From Puccinia triticina (taxonomy: Eukaryota > Basidiomycota > Pucciniomycetes > Pucciniales > Pucciniaceae), in the NCBI RefSeq assembly GCF_026914185.1, contig NC_070573.1:930001-994000 (forward strand): a stretch of DNA of 64,000 bases, in the 5' to 3' direction. This document shows positions 45,515 to 55,720 of this stretch, piece by piece (the stretch's first letter is position 1; each line of letters begins with the position of its first letter). The notes beneath the pieces were generated by a model. It was given only the letters and a program-made list of their open reading frames with translations, had not been told where the DNA came from and made no database searches. Both the position numbers and the translations under genes were made by a program.

Positions 45515-46012
45515 CTAACCTGTGCCTGTAATCTTGATGCTAGAACTGCTGTCCGAGGCTGGTCCTCTTCGTGTGTTGTTATCTCCCCTGACAGTATCGG
45601 GTCGATCGTCTCCTGTCAAGATTCTCTCCACTCCGATCGTAGACGCACCTGGTCGAGTCAATTCTCGTTGTATATTCACCGTCGACGCTCCGTCGTTATT
45701 GGCAGGTTCTCTCGATCTGATATCGGCAATCAGTCTAGCCACTACTGGATGAGCTTGTCTAGGGGTTAACGCTGGGTCGATAACAGGCTCGCCTCTTGGG
45801 TTAGCTAGCGCTGGGTCTAAAGCGGTGGACAAGCTCGTGCGAGGTTGATTAGCGGTGTTTCCGGTGCAACGAAACAGTCGATCGAACAGATCTCCAACTC
45901 CGTTATCAGAAGCCGCTTGGTCTCTAGCGGTTTGATTTGGTCTGGGCGTTTCCGGATTGCTCTGGGTGTCGGATCTAAAGAACTGGTGTAGTGACGTCTG
46001 TCTGGATGTCAC
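45515..46012 (-). CDS. Upstream ORF of the second gypsy element
   Basis: 165 codons before Gag-Pol, in a third frame, starting [18 protein letters not shown] and ending [14 protein letters not shown]. Polar and low in hydrophobic residues. No domain recognised. It is the first long ORF after the leader, so it may be the true N-terminal part of Gag joined by splicing or frameshift. The stop is 13 bases before the Gag-Pol ATG. Confidence 0.45.
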   Translation of the reverse strand: MTSRQTSLHQFFRSDTQSNPETPRPNQTARDQAASDNGVGDLFDRLFRCTGNTANQPRTSLSTALDPALANPRGEPVIDPALTPRQAHPVVARLIADIRSREPANNDGASTVNIQRELTRPGASTIGVERILTGDDRPDTVRGDNNTRRGPASDSSSSIKITGTG

Positions 46013-46449
46013 TGGGAAGGTATAAGGAGAATGGTGATGAGATCAAGAGAATTAAATTGAAGCGGAATGTATACAAACTAATGGCTGTACGGAACTGCTT
46101 ACTGCTGATCACTCTGACAACTCAATTGTCCGATTGATTGTTCGCTACTTTTTTAGTACGTCAAGTCTCTGCGCTCAAACCTACAGATGTCAAGACACGA
46201 GTAATATTCAAGTCAGATTCTCAAACGCTGAGTTGAAGATAAGGGTAAGAGATTTGTAAAGAGAGGACTCGAGTGAGCGAGTGAGGAAGTATGTATGCAG
46301 GTATGATCGTCCTGAATACTGGATGATTTTCACGTGTGAAAATCCGGGAGGGGTGAAGGTGAGATAGTATGCAGGTGTTAATCGTCTGAATACTGTAGAT
46401 AGTCAACTGATAAGGTTGAATTTACTGAGATAATTGATCTCGGGGAAAG
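46013..46449 (-). other. Leader of the second gypsy element
   Basis: About 440 bases between the primer-binding site and the first ORF. AT-richer than the coding part; no ORF of note. Likely holds packaging signals, by analogy only. Confidence 0.4.
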
Positions 46450-46465
46450 TACGATGAGGCCCCCA
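46450..46465 (-). other. Primer-binding site
   Basis: On the minus strand TGGGGGCCTCATCGTA starts two bases inside the 5' LTR end (...CCCTGACA TT). The TGG start and position are those of a tRNA primer site. The primer tRNA was not identified. Confidence 0.6.
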
Positions 46466-46467
46466 AA

Positions 46468-47021
46468 TGTCAGGGCGCGTCCCTTCAGTGACAGCGCTCT
46501 GAATGAGAATCACGGCTAAGGCCGGTAGACACGACGATACAGTCGGAGCTAAGCTCTGGATCTACTCCGCTGAATGAGCCGGAGGATAAATACCGCGCCT
46601 CTTATCTAGAGGGGCAGGTTGAACACAGCAACCGAAGTCTAATGACTCCTACGCGAAGGTCGAGCGGATGAGAGAAAGGGATGAAGCTCGAACTTACCGG
46701 TTATAGGCGAGGTCAAGCTGTAAAGGAAAAGGAAAGTTAGTTAGAGAAAAGAATCCAGAAAAAGCCCCGGTCGTAGTGTTCGAAGGTATCGAAGGCTACA
46801 AGGTAGACGGGCTTGGTAAAATCTGAACTGAGGAATCCTCCGATACGGAGGGTTTCTCTACATATAGTACTACGGATTTGTCGATCCGTAACATGCTTAC
46901 TTGCAAACAATCACTCGTCTGTTGCGGACTATCTGTTGCTGCGCAGTTAGAGTCCGCCTGGCCCGCGCTCAAGCGCGGGTTTGTCAGTTGCTGCGCCTGC
47001 TGGGTTAGCAGTTAGCTGACA
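46468..47021 (-). repeat. 5' LTR of the second gypsy element
   Basis: 554 bp, same as 39065-39618 except for four positions. Followed by TCGGG at 47022-47026. Confidence 0.92.
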
Positions 47022-48689
47022 TCGGGCGAGCCATGAGGGCAGCCCCAAGAGGTGTGGGATGTGGGCAGAGGGCGCTTGCATTCAAAGGCCCCCAGAAACA
47101 CCTTGAAGAGACCCTTGGTTTCACCTCAGAGGTGAGGCAAGGTGAAACTGTAACGCTTCCTTCCCCAGCACTTGGTGAGGTGAAACCATAAACACTTCTT
47201 GCCCCAGCCAAGATCCGCTTCTCATACAAAACAACCACTCAGACCCCACTTCACAAATTCACACACCTAGGTGTAGTTCAGAGAAGTCTTGATTTATTGC
47301 AAACACTTAAATTCCAGTAGTAGTAAATCTAACAAAAACAATGGTTAATAAAAGATAGGAAAATATGTGAAAACATTGAATAATTTTACCTATTGAGGTT
47401 TAGTTTTATTAACTAGACAGGCTGTTGATGTTGGCGATAGACTATGAGAGAATATGTAAAGTGAGAAAATATAAAAGAGCATTGAGTTGATGAAACCTAA
47501 GATTGAGAAACAGTGAGCAAGCAAAGTACCTCTCCTCCCCCTGATCAAGTATCCTCTGTGTCTTGAGAACTATGCCTGCGCTTGACTGAGATGCACTGAT
47601 TGATATGACATTTGGATGAGTGCTTGATAATGTTGACTTTACCTTGATTCAATATTGGCGGGGTTCATTCAATGGTGTGGAGTGTGATCTTATAGGTACC
47701 GGGTTTGTTTGCTCTGAGAGCTTGAGATGAAAATTCTAGAAGCTTATTTGAGATTGAGATTGAGCATGTGACATGTAGTGAACATTTCATCCAACACCAG
47801 GACCACACAATCATCAATCAGCGGCTGAAATGGGCCCCACTGATGAGCCAGGTATGCCTTTTCTCCACTACTTCAGTTGTTTGTGACACAAAGGCTCACA
47901 TATTCCTCCTTTTCAAAAGGCTAAACCCACGAAGAGAGTGTTACATACTATGTATTTCCCCAAGCAGGAGAAGGACTGGCACCAGCATGTCAAAAATGCC
48001 GCACACAAGAACAACGTCCAACAGCGCAATGAATTGAGGAGGTCAAGGGTACCCCTTGGGAGGCTGATCCAACTCAGGAACAGGACAACTGGCAATTCCA
48101 TGAAGAAGACATTGCTCATGAAGATTGTACATGGGCTCACATGATCGCACTGATTGGGGGACTTAACACACAGATGCTTGAACCAGAGAGGAATGATTCT
48201 TCGCCTCTAGAGCCTGGGGTTTAATATTGACAGCAATTCCATTTAACTGATGATTCTTGTATGGAAAACCTCCATAAATCACTTTTGCATACTGTGAAAA
48301 CCCATTCATTAACCTTTCCACATAGGACCTTAAATGAGAGGCAATGGTCATTAATTGGTGTCTATACTTTGCCCCTTCCCACGCCAAATGTAAGTCTGAC
48401 TGATCCACCAATGGATGTGTTAATTTTTTATCTGCTTGCTATCTAGATTGAATTTCTTCAGATCAAAATCCACAATGCATGTTTCACTTGTTACAAATCA
48501 CAAGACAAAACTTTCCAATTCATAATCAAACTGCACAACACTGAATCACCAATTATTGCCTCACATTAATGTAAGCTCGTGACCGAGCTTCACTGATCTG
48601 AGCGTCTTGGGAGGTCTCAACGGGGCACGGTACAAGGTCAAACCTTGGAGGGAAACACTTCTGGAACCTAACTAGGGATGCATTTCAAC
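47022..48689. other. End of tandem unit 2, then gene-poor repeats
   Basis: 47022-47115 completes tandem unit 2 (GCGAGCCATGAGGGCAGCC, CCCCCAGAAACACCTTGAAG). From 47120 on I see short repeats (GGTTTCACCTCAGAGGTGAG) and an AT-rich stretch. 48050-48180 has a plus frame reading EEDIAHEDCTWAHMIALIGG and the minus strand at 48411-48163 reads HLRSYVERLMNGFSQYAKVI; both look protein-like but are too short to assign and may be transposon debris. Confidence 0.35.
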
Positions 48690-48810
48690 TAGTCCAGGGG
48701 AAGTGTCAGTACTTCCCTGCCATTTACAATTTTAAAGATGAAGAAGAGGAAATGCTCACCTAGTCCAGGGGAAGTGTCAGTACTTCCCTGCTGGACTAGG
48801 AGGGCGCGGG
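48690..48810. repeat. Pair of CTAGTCCAGGGGAAG repeats
   Basis: About 32 bases starting CTAGTCCAGGGGAAGTG and ending TACTTCCCTGC occur at about 48689 and 48758. The second is followed by TGGACTAG, giving a palindrome CTAGTCCAG...CTGGACTAG. Confidence 0.6.
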
Positions 48811-49008
48811 TCGACGGGGTCTAAGAACTCGGTTCGAGGTGATTTGGTGACATCCTCGTGACTCCTTTGGTGAGGTCGCGGGGCGTGAGCTCACAATTAA
48901 CTGAAGATTACCCTTCCTATCACCTCCATCTGGCCCCTAACTCAACTTTTACTCAAAAGGAATAATAGAATGTGATGGTTCTTGGTCTTCAGGGTTTTAA
49001 ACCCTGCA

Positions 49009-49034
49009 GCGGCGCAGCCGCCTTGGCCTCTAGT
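49009..49034 (+). repeat. 26-base hairpin module, copy 2
   Basis: Identical to 36438-36463; see there. Confidence 0.7.
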
Positions 49035-49223
49035 TTCTGTTTACATTCATAAACAGATAAAAATCCTATCAACAGGATATATTTCCCAGCTTAAACTCAG
49101 TTCAAAGGTTTGATTATTGTTAGCAGGTTTATTTTCTGCCTTCAGGTAAAAATCAGTTATTATTTATTATTGTTATTTCCTATTATTGTATTTACATTCA
49201 AATATACTTATTAAGAAATAGCA

Positions 49224-51374
49224 CATTTACCATCAAGGAACACATCTGACACCTCCACCCAAAAGGCAAAGATATTCTGTAAGTGTTGAGATGGTGAAGC
49301 TGGTGTGTAGTCTTTGTATGCTTGTATGTAGATATGCTTCTACCAAGCAGCCCATTACTACAGTCTACCAGTTTCTCACTTGCCTTTCTTTCTGTACTAT
49401 CATATCTATCATTTACCATCAAGTCCTACCATGAGTATTGGTGGCCCTCCCTGGTGTTCCTCAACAATAAGGGACACACAAAGAAGCGCGGTGTACGCGC
49501 CACCACCACACCCCAGCAATCTAGACCATCAGGCACAAATTTCAAACAAAGATAAGGCTACAGGAAGAATACACAAAAGGTACATATGCAAGTAAAATAA
49601 ATCAGGCCCCACCAAGGAAAATATGTTTCAATTGGAATTTGGAGCAAAAAAATTACAAGAAATGGTATTTCCAACATCCTTGTGTCTCATGGAATCCGCT
49701 CGCCGCGGGCTCAAATCATCTCTAGCCATGACATGGCAAAAAAACATCAAGTCAAGCTGGAAGACAGGTACACAAACTCATCCAGAAGTCACCTAGGAAC
49801 CAGAGGGCAATTTAGCAAGTTTCCCCCAGACGGTCTGAGCGGATCCCTGTAGCTCTATAATGTGTATCATGGCTGGCTGAGTAGGCACGTAGTCTTCAGG
49901 CTGTCCGTGAGAATGGGAGGTCAGGAAGGAGCTGAAGGACAACGGTACTGCAACCTGAGCAAGGCAATCTGCTGAGATTCTGGCCGTGTCGTTGTCTCGG
50001 AGCCCATCTGTGCCAAGCAGAGGTTGCCTGGTGTTGTTATTGTTGCTGTTGGCAGTCGTTGAGAAACATCTGGTTGGGGGAAGACAGGGGCGCCTGTGGG
50101 ACCCGTGAGTCGGCTGGGGTCAGCACAAATAGAGGCAGAAGCAGAAAAGAGATTCGGAAAAGGAGAAATATCTTGCCAATTATTGTCATCGTGCTGCTCG
50201 GCCAAAAAGATGCCGCTCCTGCTCAAGGAGGCAAAGCGGGACATGAATCTGCAGCACCAACTGACTCACCCCTCCGAGATGCAGTAAAGTCAAATCCAGT
50301 ACTATTTTCTTGCCAGCTAGAGGGACCCGTCGGGAAGATCATGAGAGATCAGATGAGTCGGACAAGGAGATTTGTCGGGCAGACTGAGTGAGTAGGATAG
50401 TGGGAGGGAAGGGGAATTTTTCACCCAGCGTTCGAGGAGAGAGTCAATGGCGTCCATGAGCTTGTTCAAGAATAAATCCATCCACTGCGGCTGAACCTGG
50501 TTGAGGATGACAACAACGGAATGGTCGTGAGGAATGCTGTTGAGATGGCTGTAGAACTCCTGCAGCTCCAGCGCTTCCTCCGCTGTCATCTGGCCGCGGA
50601 AGCTGATCTAGAGGTCAAGAAGGCTCAAAGTTGGAACAACGGGCGCTGCTCGGGTGTTAGAAGCATAGGACCTCTCCAATGGAACATGTACATACATTTG
50701 CAGCACCTTAATTTATACACAGGTCTAGATGAGGTTGTGTGGCAAACCCGAAGGCTTGTCTGGTTGTTATGTGTGGAAAGGGTCAGTTGGTAAGGCCGCG
50801 GCTAGATTGTAGGTTGTTGATTGAAACTGGTTGGTATGCGGGCGATGTGGCATCGTGGAGCAAAGAAACGGTTGCTGAGTGGCATCGAGGAACAGAGAGA
50901 CATTTACAGACAGCTTTGGCAGGTGGATGGGCCATGTTTTTCTATAAAAGCAGAGCGTTATCCAAGGGTGTTTCCCCCAGGGCAATTGGGGATGCTGCAC
51001 TTCCAGCTACCCATTGTCCTCAACCCCTCTGCTGTTGCGCCTGCGCAGTTTGAGGGGCAAAGAGTGGGCCCCCCACTGGTCAGCAGCCTTTTCTGCGGGC
51101 CGGGGGCCTTCACGTCCAACCTTTTTGACCCGCACACTTGATATGGGCTGGAGGTTGAGCCTGGGGGCACAGCACTGCTGATGTTGGAAGGCTAGGTTGA
51201 GAATTTAGAGTGCTACTTTTTTTTTTGATTCATATTGATTGAGGAAAAGTTGTGCATTTTACATTGGTTTTTTGTGAAACCCATGATTTTTTTCTCATTT
51301 TGTGTGTTTACAGGGGGAACCCTTGAATTTTTTTTTTAGTTTTCTGGAAAATCTGTGTCTTTAATAAACTTGGA
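49224..51374 (-). repeat. 2.15-kb inverted repeat, right arm
   Basis: Inverted copy of 33010-35165. Differences are few, such as a 10-base insertion near 49320 (TGTATGTAGA context) and single changes. Together the arms flank 14 kb that includes the second gypsy element. Confidence 0.7.
50317..50589 (-). CDS. Small ORF in the right arm, same protein as 33806-34078
   Basis: 90 codons, identical in translation to the ORF in the left arm (MTAEEALELQEFYSHLNSI...). Function unknown; the remarks there apply. Confidence 0.3.
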   Translation of the reverse strand: MTAEEALELQEFYSHLNSIPHDHSVVVILNQVQPQWMDLFLNKLMDAIDSLLERWVKNSPSLPLSYSLSLPDKSPCPTHLISHDLPDGSL

Positions 51375-53639
51375 TACATTTTTGTTTTTACAGTGTTTCT
51401 TTTATCACAAGTACACTTAGAAACCATTCACATCATGGCAATCATCTAAATTAGGCCACATTTTCTTAACTAGGAAATATCCCCACACTGATTTTCAATC
51501 AAATGTAGCAAATCACTTCTTAGAAGTAATTTTCTTTCCCCATTTAGACTAAGCCAAGTAATCATAACCCAAAGGGGGAACTTATTTCATTACAAGCGTA
51601 CATCATTCCCAAAAGGTACATTTATTTCACATTACATTGTACAGCTTTCTCCATTAGTATATTCATTTCACTACATTGTAAATCACTCTCAGACATAATT
51701 TTTCCCTATAAAAGGAGGCCTCTCTTGCCCCTTCTTGGGGGGGGGGGGGGGCTTTCTCCCCTCATGCTTGCACTAGTGAATGATAATTGATATTATTCAG
51801 CAAACATCACTTCAAAAATTGCCCCCATCAAACATTGTCTTATAAAATTGCCCCTTATCAAGATTTGCCTCCCATCTCATCTTGACTCAAAAATATGACT
51901 TATTAATTTAAGTTCAGGAATCTCCCAGAGTACCAATCACATCAAACCCTTCTAAAATTACATCTTACATCAAAATTAAATATATTACAAGCTTTAAAAA
52001 CAACAATGAGATTTAAATAGCTTAAAATTCAGAAGATTGTGCCACACTTAAATTCTAGTGTACTCACAGAGTTTATTTAAGGAAGGTAGTCCTTCAAGCA
52101 CCTTATAGCTCAAACTTACCTAGTTTTGCTATTTTCCCTTCCAAGCTCTGCTTACGTCTGTGTGAGATTTCCACAATGGACATCAAGGAAAAACACAACC
52201 AGAATGAGAACAGCACCACATGGAAGGAGAGAGAGTTCCTGCGCTCCCCGCGCGCATCCTACCATCGGATCAGGTGCACCGCGGCTGGGATAGAGAGTCT
52301 TGAGATCTTGAAGTCTTGAGGTCTTTCCGCGCGCGCCGAGCGCAAGGAAATCCTGAGTCTGCCTGTGCCTGTGTCCCAAACTGACTAACACAACGGACGT
52401 ACTAGAGTATTAGAAGAGTTTCACCTGACCTCATCTTTTGCTTACAGAGATTACTTGCGGAGTGCACAGGTTTATTCACTTGCGGATTATTATGCTATAG
52501 ATCAGGCTTGTTGAGGAGCTCTGAAGGCTAGCGGAAAGTAGCAGTGCGGAGTCAAGACACTGATATATAAATCACTCAGCACGGACACATATATTCTTGA
52601 AGAAGGCGGCTAGTGGAATTTTCTACCCACCAACCACCCTTTGATGTGGTAAGCCAATCCTGAATATGGCACCAAAATCAAAGTCTTTTCCCCTCAATAT
52701 AAACCTCTCTGGAATACTCAAGGCCCCACCTCACTCAAGGATCAAGGCCAGGACAACTCATACCCATCAATAGGCCCCCCATTATCTCCTTCCTCTATTT
52801 TCCCCACCTTCTGGATACCCAACTACACCAACTCAGTATTTCTCAAGCACCCAGCTAGGCACAAGTGGGAGAAAGTCACCCATCAGACAGAGCCAGACTA
52901 TTAGGAAATACCCTGGATATTCATCATCTTTTCCCCCCTTCCCAATCCAGCATAACAACCTTGTTTTGGCATTAGCCACACATGTAATAACCATAGAGAT
53001 CTCATCCTGGTTACCCCTTGTCTCCTTTGGTTTCAGCCCTTCCCTTTGCAGCCACTCATATGAAATATAATCCCTTTCTTCTGATGTTTCATTGTCTCTC
53101 CACATTCCAGCCTCATTCCAGAACTTTCCATCCCCATAGCATTTTCAGCCTCAGCCCCTTGATTGAGAATTTTCACTGTTTCATCTTTTCTTCCAACCAC
53201 AACTCAGCCCCATAATATTTTGTATATATTCTGCCCTCTTTGGCCCTACCTTTTGTTCCCCATCAGATCCTGTCCCAGCAATCCAGATCACTGGTCACCA
53301 TTCACTAGCCTAGCTTATGCCATTAAATCAGAGTGGAAAAGCTTGATAAAGTCTATGCCAAATATATCAGGTTGGACAGACTTTATATTATCCTTGACTC
53401 CTACTATTAGATTAGTATACCCATTAAAGTAAAACCCTACAGACATACCTCAAGAATCTCCATAGCCACACCTTTCCTTAAGAGTCCATAATCTTATATT
53501 CTTTTTCTTGTTCCCCTGAGAGGCAGCCCTTCAAGCACCAAATCCCTCTCAAGCTCTATTCTTCCCTCAGAGTAGTTCCCCAGCGTGCTACAAGAAAACC
53601 CCACAATGGCTGAAGATGTAGAGACTGTAAAATGAAGAT
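51375..53639. other. Gene-free stretch
   Basis: AT-rich. A G-run of 16 or more lies at about 51737-51753. 52220-52390 is GC-rich with CGCGCGC motifs, resembling 37890-38000 and 61205-61260. No supported coding region: the 60-90-codon ORFs lack domains. Confidence 0.4.
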
Positions 53640-53724
53640 GTGTCTGGTGAGAGTCGAACTCACGACCTCAGCTATGCTGAGACACATACTAGAGTGCTGC
53701 CTTTACCAACTAGGCTACAGACGC
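53640..53724 (-). tRNA. tRNA-like gene with long variable arm
   Basis: Minus strand: acceptor GCGTCTG/CAGACAC (six of seven pair), D arm GCCTAGTTGGTAAAGGC, variable arm hairpin CTCAGC-ATA-GCTGAG, T arm GTGAG-TTCGACT-CTCAC (perfect). The long variable arm points to a class II tRNA (Ser or Leu). The anticodon stem around CTAGTAT pairs badly, so the identity cannot be read safely and it may be a pseudogene or SINE head. It lies 65 bases before the gag-like ORF. Confidence 0.5.
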
Positions 53725-53789
53725 TTGTGGCTGCCAGCTGGGTGGTTGGTTGGTAGTGCTCATGGGTCAATCCAACAGCCCTCTATACT

Positions 53790-54695
53790 GTGGTGATACA
53801 TCATGGTAGCAGACTAACAGACAACTCAACAGAAGAATCAACAAATCCTACAGCGGCTCTCCAAGAGAAAGAGCAGGAGATATCTAAGTCGCAAGCTTCT
53901 CTGCAAGAAATGATGCAAAAAATGTGGGAAATGCGCAAAAATCAGGAGAAGATGCAGGCAGTACTAGAAAAACCTCAACACAGACCAATCTCAGAAACAC
54001 CTGCTCTAGCACAAAGAACTTCTTTGAGATTTGCAGAGTCAACACCTTACACGGATAGGACACAAATTTTAGAGAAAACTCTGGGTGCAGGGGACAAGAG
54101 CTTTTTGATGTCACCAGGACCATTACCTGGGGCCAGAGGTCCATCACCAGAGTCAAGTCAGGCCCGACCTCATACAAAAATAATGTTGCCAGACAAGCGC
54201 AAAGGAGTTATAGCAGACATCAAGAAAACAAAGACTCACTTTGACGGCACCGAAGTAGAGACATTCATACAGAGGGTAGAGAAGGTTGCTTCAATTCAAG
54301 GAGCTTGTGCAATTGACATTGCATTTCAATTGCCACTCATCATCAATAATAAGAAGATAAGTGAAGCTCTTGAGCAGATGGACAGACACAAGACGGGTAA
54401 CTGGGAGCTTCTGAAGAAGCAGATGATCAGGAGATGGGGCAGGGCTATCCCTTTTAGGAAATATAGGGAAGATGCCATACCACAGTTGATCCAGAAGGCC
54501 CGTGACAGCCAGGGTATCAAAACTAGAATTGAGTATGAGAAGTTCATTGGTGAGCTTGAAGAAATGACAGATTATTTTACCCAAATGGGATACAGTCACT
54601 TGAATCCAGAAAGCCGTAATCCTCTTTGGAGGGCCCTTTCTGCTGAGATAAAGAAGGAAGTCACCAAAGAGTTAGCTGATTTTATGGTGTTATGA
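53790..54695 (+). CDS. Isolated retrotransposon Gag-like ORF
   Basis: 301 codons, uninterrupted. The N-terminal half is a Gln/Glu/Lys coiled region (LQEMMQKMWEMRKNQEKMQA) and a Pro/Ser linker. The C-terminal half is a Gag core: THFDGTEVETFIQRVEKVAS, IAFQLPLIINNKKISEALEQ, GNWELLKKQMIRRWGRAIPF and EYEKFIGELEEMTDYFTQMG. It ends before a zinc knuckle, and no protease or polymerase follows. It could be the intact 5' end of a truncated gypsy element or a Gag co-opted by the host. The ATG at 53802 (MVADXX region) is not in this frame, so the start at 53790 or a later Met is open. Confidence 0.6.
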   Translation: MVIHHGSRLTDNSTEESTNPTAALQEKEQEISKSQASLQEMMQKMWEMRKNQEKMQAVLEKPQHRPISETPALAQRTSLRFAESTPYTDRTQILEKTLGAGDKSFLMSPGPLPGARGPSPESSQARPHTKIMLPDKRKGVIADIKKTKTHFDGTEVETFIQRVEKVASIQGACAIDIAFQLPLIINNKKISEALEQMDRHKTGNWELLKKQMIRRWGRAIPFRKYREDAIPQLIQKARDSQGIKTRIEYEKFIGELEEMTDYFTQMGYSHLNPESRNPLWRALSAEIKKEVTKELADFMVL

Positions 54696-55439
54696 TTTTA
54701 TGCAAGACAAATTTGAACACCCTAAATGTGTATGTACATTGAAGCAAACAGGGGACTCAAAAGAGGGGACCAGAGGTACATGAAGCCAACTGCCAAGGAA
54801 GCAACCAACCAGGCATTTTGAGGCAGCAAAAGAGAAAAGAGGGAGCCTAGAGGCTAGAGAAGAGCCGTTGTGGTAGAAAGAAGTGGACCTCTGGTATGAA
54901 ATGACTGGAGCGGACCTTCTTCTATGCAAGTCATTCCCCAGTAGTTGAGGGAAACTCAGAATTCCGCATAGCATAAGTGTAAAAATAACTCTGCACAAAT
55001 AAAGTAACTGTAAAGAAATCATAATAATAGTAATACATTGAAATAGTAAAGCAAACACCGTAAAACACCGCAAAACACCGCAAGAAGTAGCTGTAAAAGA
55101 AAGGTAGCCATAATAAATGCCTCCGCAATCAATATCCTCAAGTAAAGTAAGAATCCACAAAACAATAGTCAAAAACCGTACAAGATAGCCTGATCCCCCC
55201 CCCCCCACAGGGGAAAACACCTCCCCCTTATATAGACAAACCTCCACCGCTCCACCATAGAAAATGAACCATGAGAAAACTCTGCCGCATGTCATAAACC
55301 AATAGAAAAATGAATAACAACTAGAAATCCTCCTCCCATCCCACGCACGCCGCATGCCTCTGCTCCCATGTCAACATCTGCACCTCCACTGCTTGCTGTA
55401 GACAGCCGCCAAACTCCCAATCATCCATCATCCACGCCC
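54696..55439. other. Probable LTR-like sequence downstream of gag
   Basis: On the minus strand GTCTATATAAGGGGG (about 55223-55238) and a C/G run (13 C at 55195-55207) mirror the TATA box and G-run in the LTR at 4803-5602. The 221-codon minus ORF across it is low-complexity and hydrophobic by composition and is not called. Confidence 0.4.
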
Positions 55440-55720
55440 CTTTCTAGCCTCCGGTATTGGGATCCCACACGCCGCCTCCGCCCCAGCTACGCCTGCTGAC
55501 ATAGCCCGCTTCAGCTGCCACGGCTTCCCCCAATTGCCACGCCGCTCTAGATAGTCTGCGCTGGACTGCCTGGACTCAGCTAGTCCGCTCTGCTCCGCAT
55601 GCCACAGCTCCGCCGCCTTTGACTGCACGCTCCGCGTCCAGCTTATGCGCTCCGCCTCCACCACATGAAGATACTGTGCCGCCCCAACTACCTGCAGAAC
55701 CCTTGTGCCCCACCGCAGCC
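55440..55720. repeat. Dispersed repeat, CpG-rich copy (relative of 23140-23400)
   Basis: Matches 23140-23400 in order, and keeps CpG where that copy has TpG or CpA. Contains CTCCGC-rich direct repeats. No gene called. Confidence 0.6.

Larger units (their letters stand above)
39065..47021 (-). mobile_element. Nearly intact Ty3/gypsy LTR retrotransposon
   Basis: 7957-bp element read on the minus strand, bounded by 554-bp LTRs and a TCGGG target duplication (39060-39064 and 47022-47026). It has a primer-binding site, two upstream reading frames and one uninterrupted gag-pol frame of 1927 residues. The LTRs differ at four positions (over 99 percent identity), so insertion is recent. The only obvious functional defect is in the reverse transcriptase active site (YIDN). 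The empty target survives in the neighbouring tandem unit. Confidence 0.93.

Noticed and set aside
51737..51753. Long homopolymer runs (also 60780-60798, 55195-55207)
   Set aside because: Likely ordinary slippage-prone runs; their lengths may be sequencing artefacts and no function is inferred.
54690..55355. 221-codon minus-strand ORF with many hydrophobic residues
   Set aside because: Composition follows AT-rich LTR-like sequence with a TATA box and C-run; no start context, domain or partner exon.
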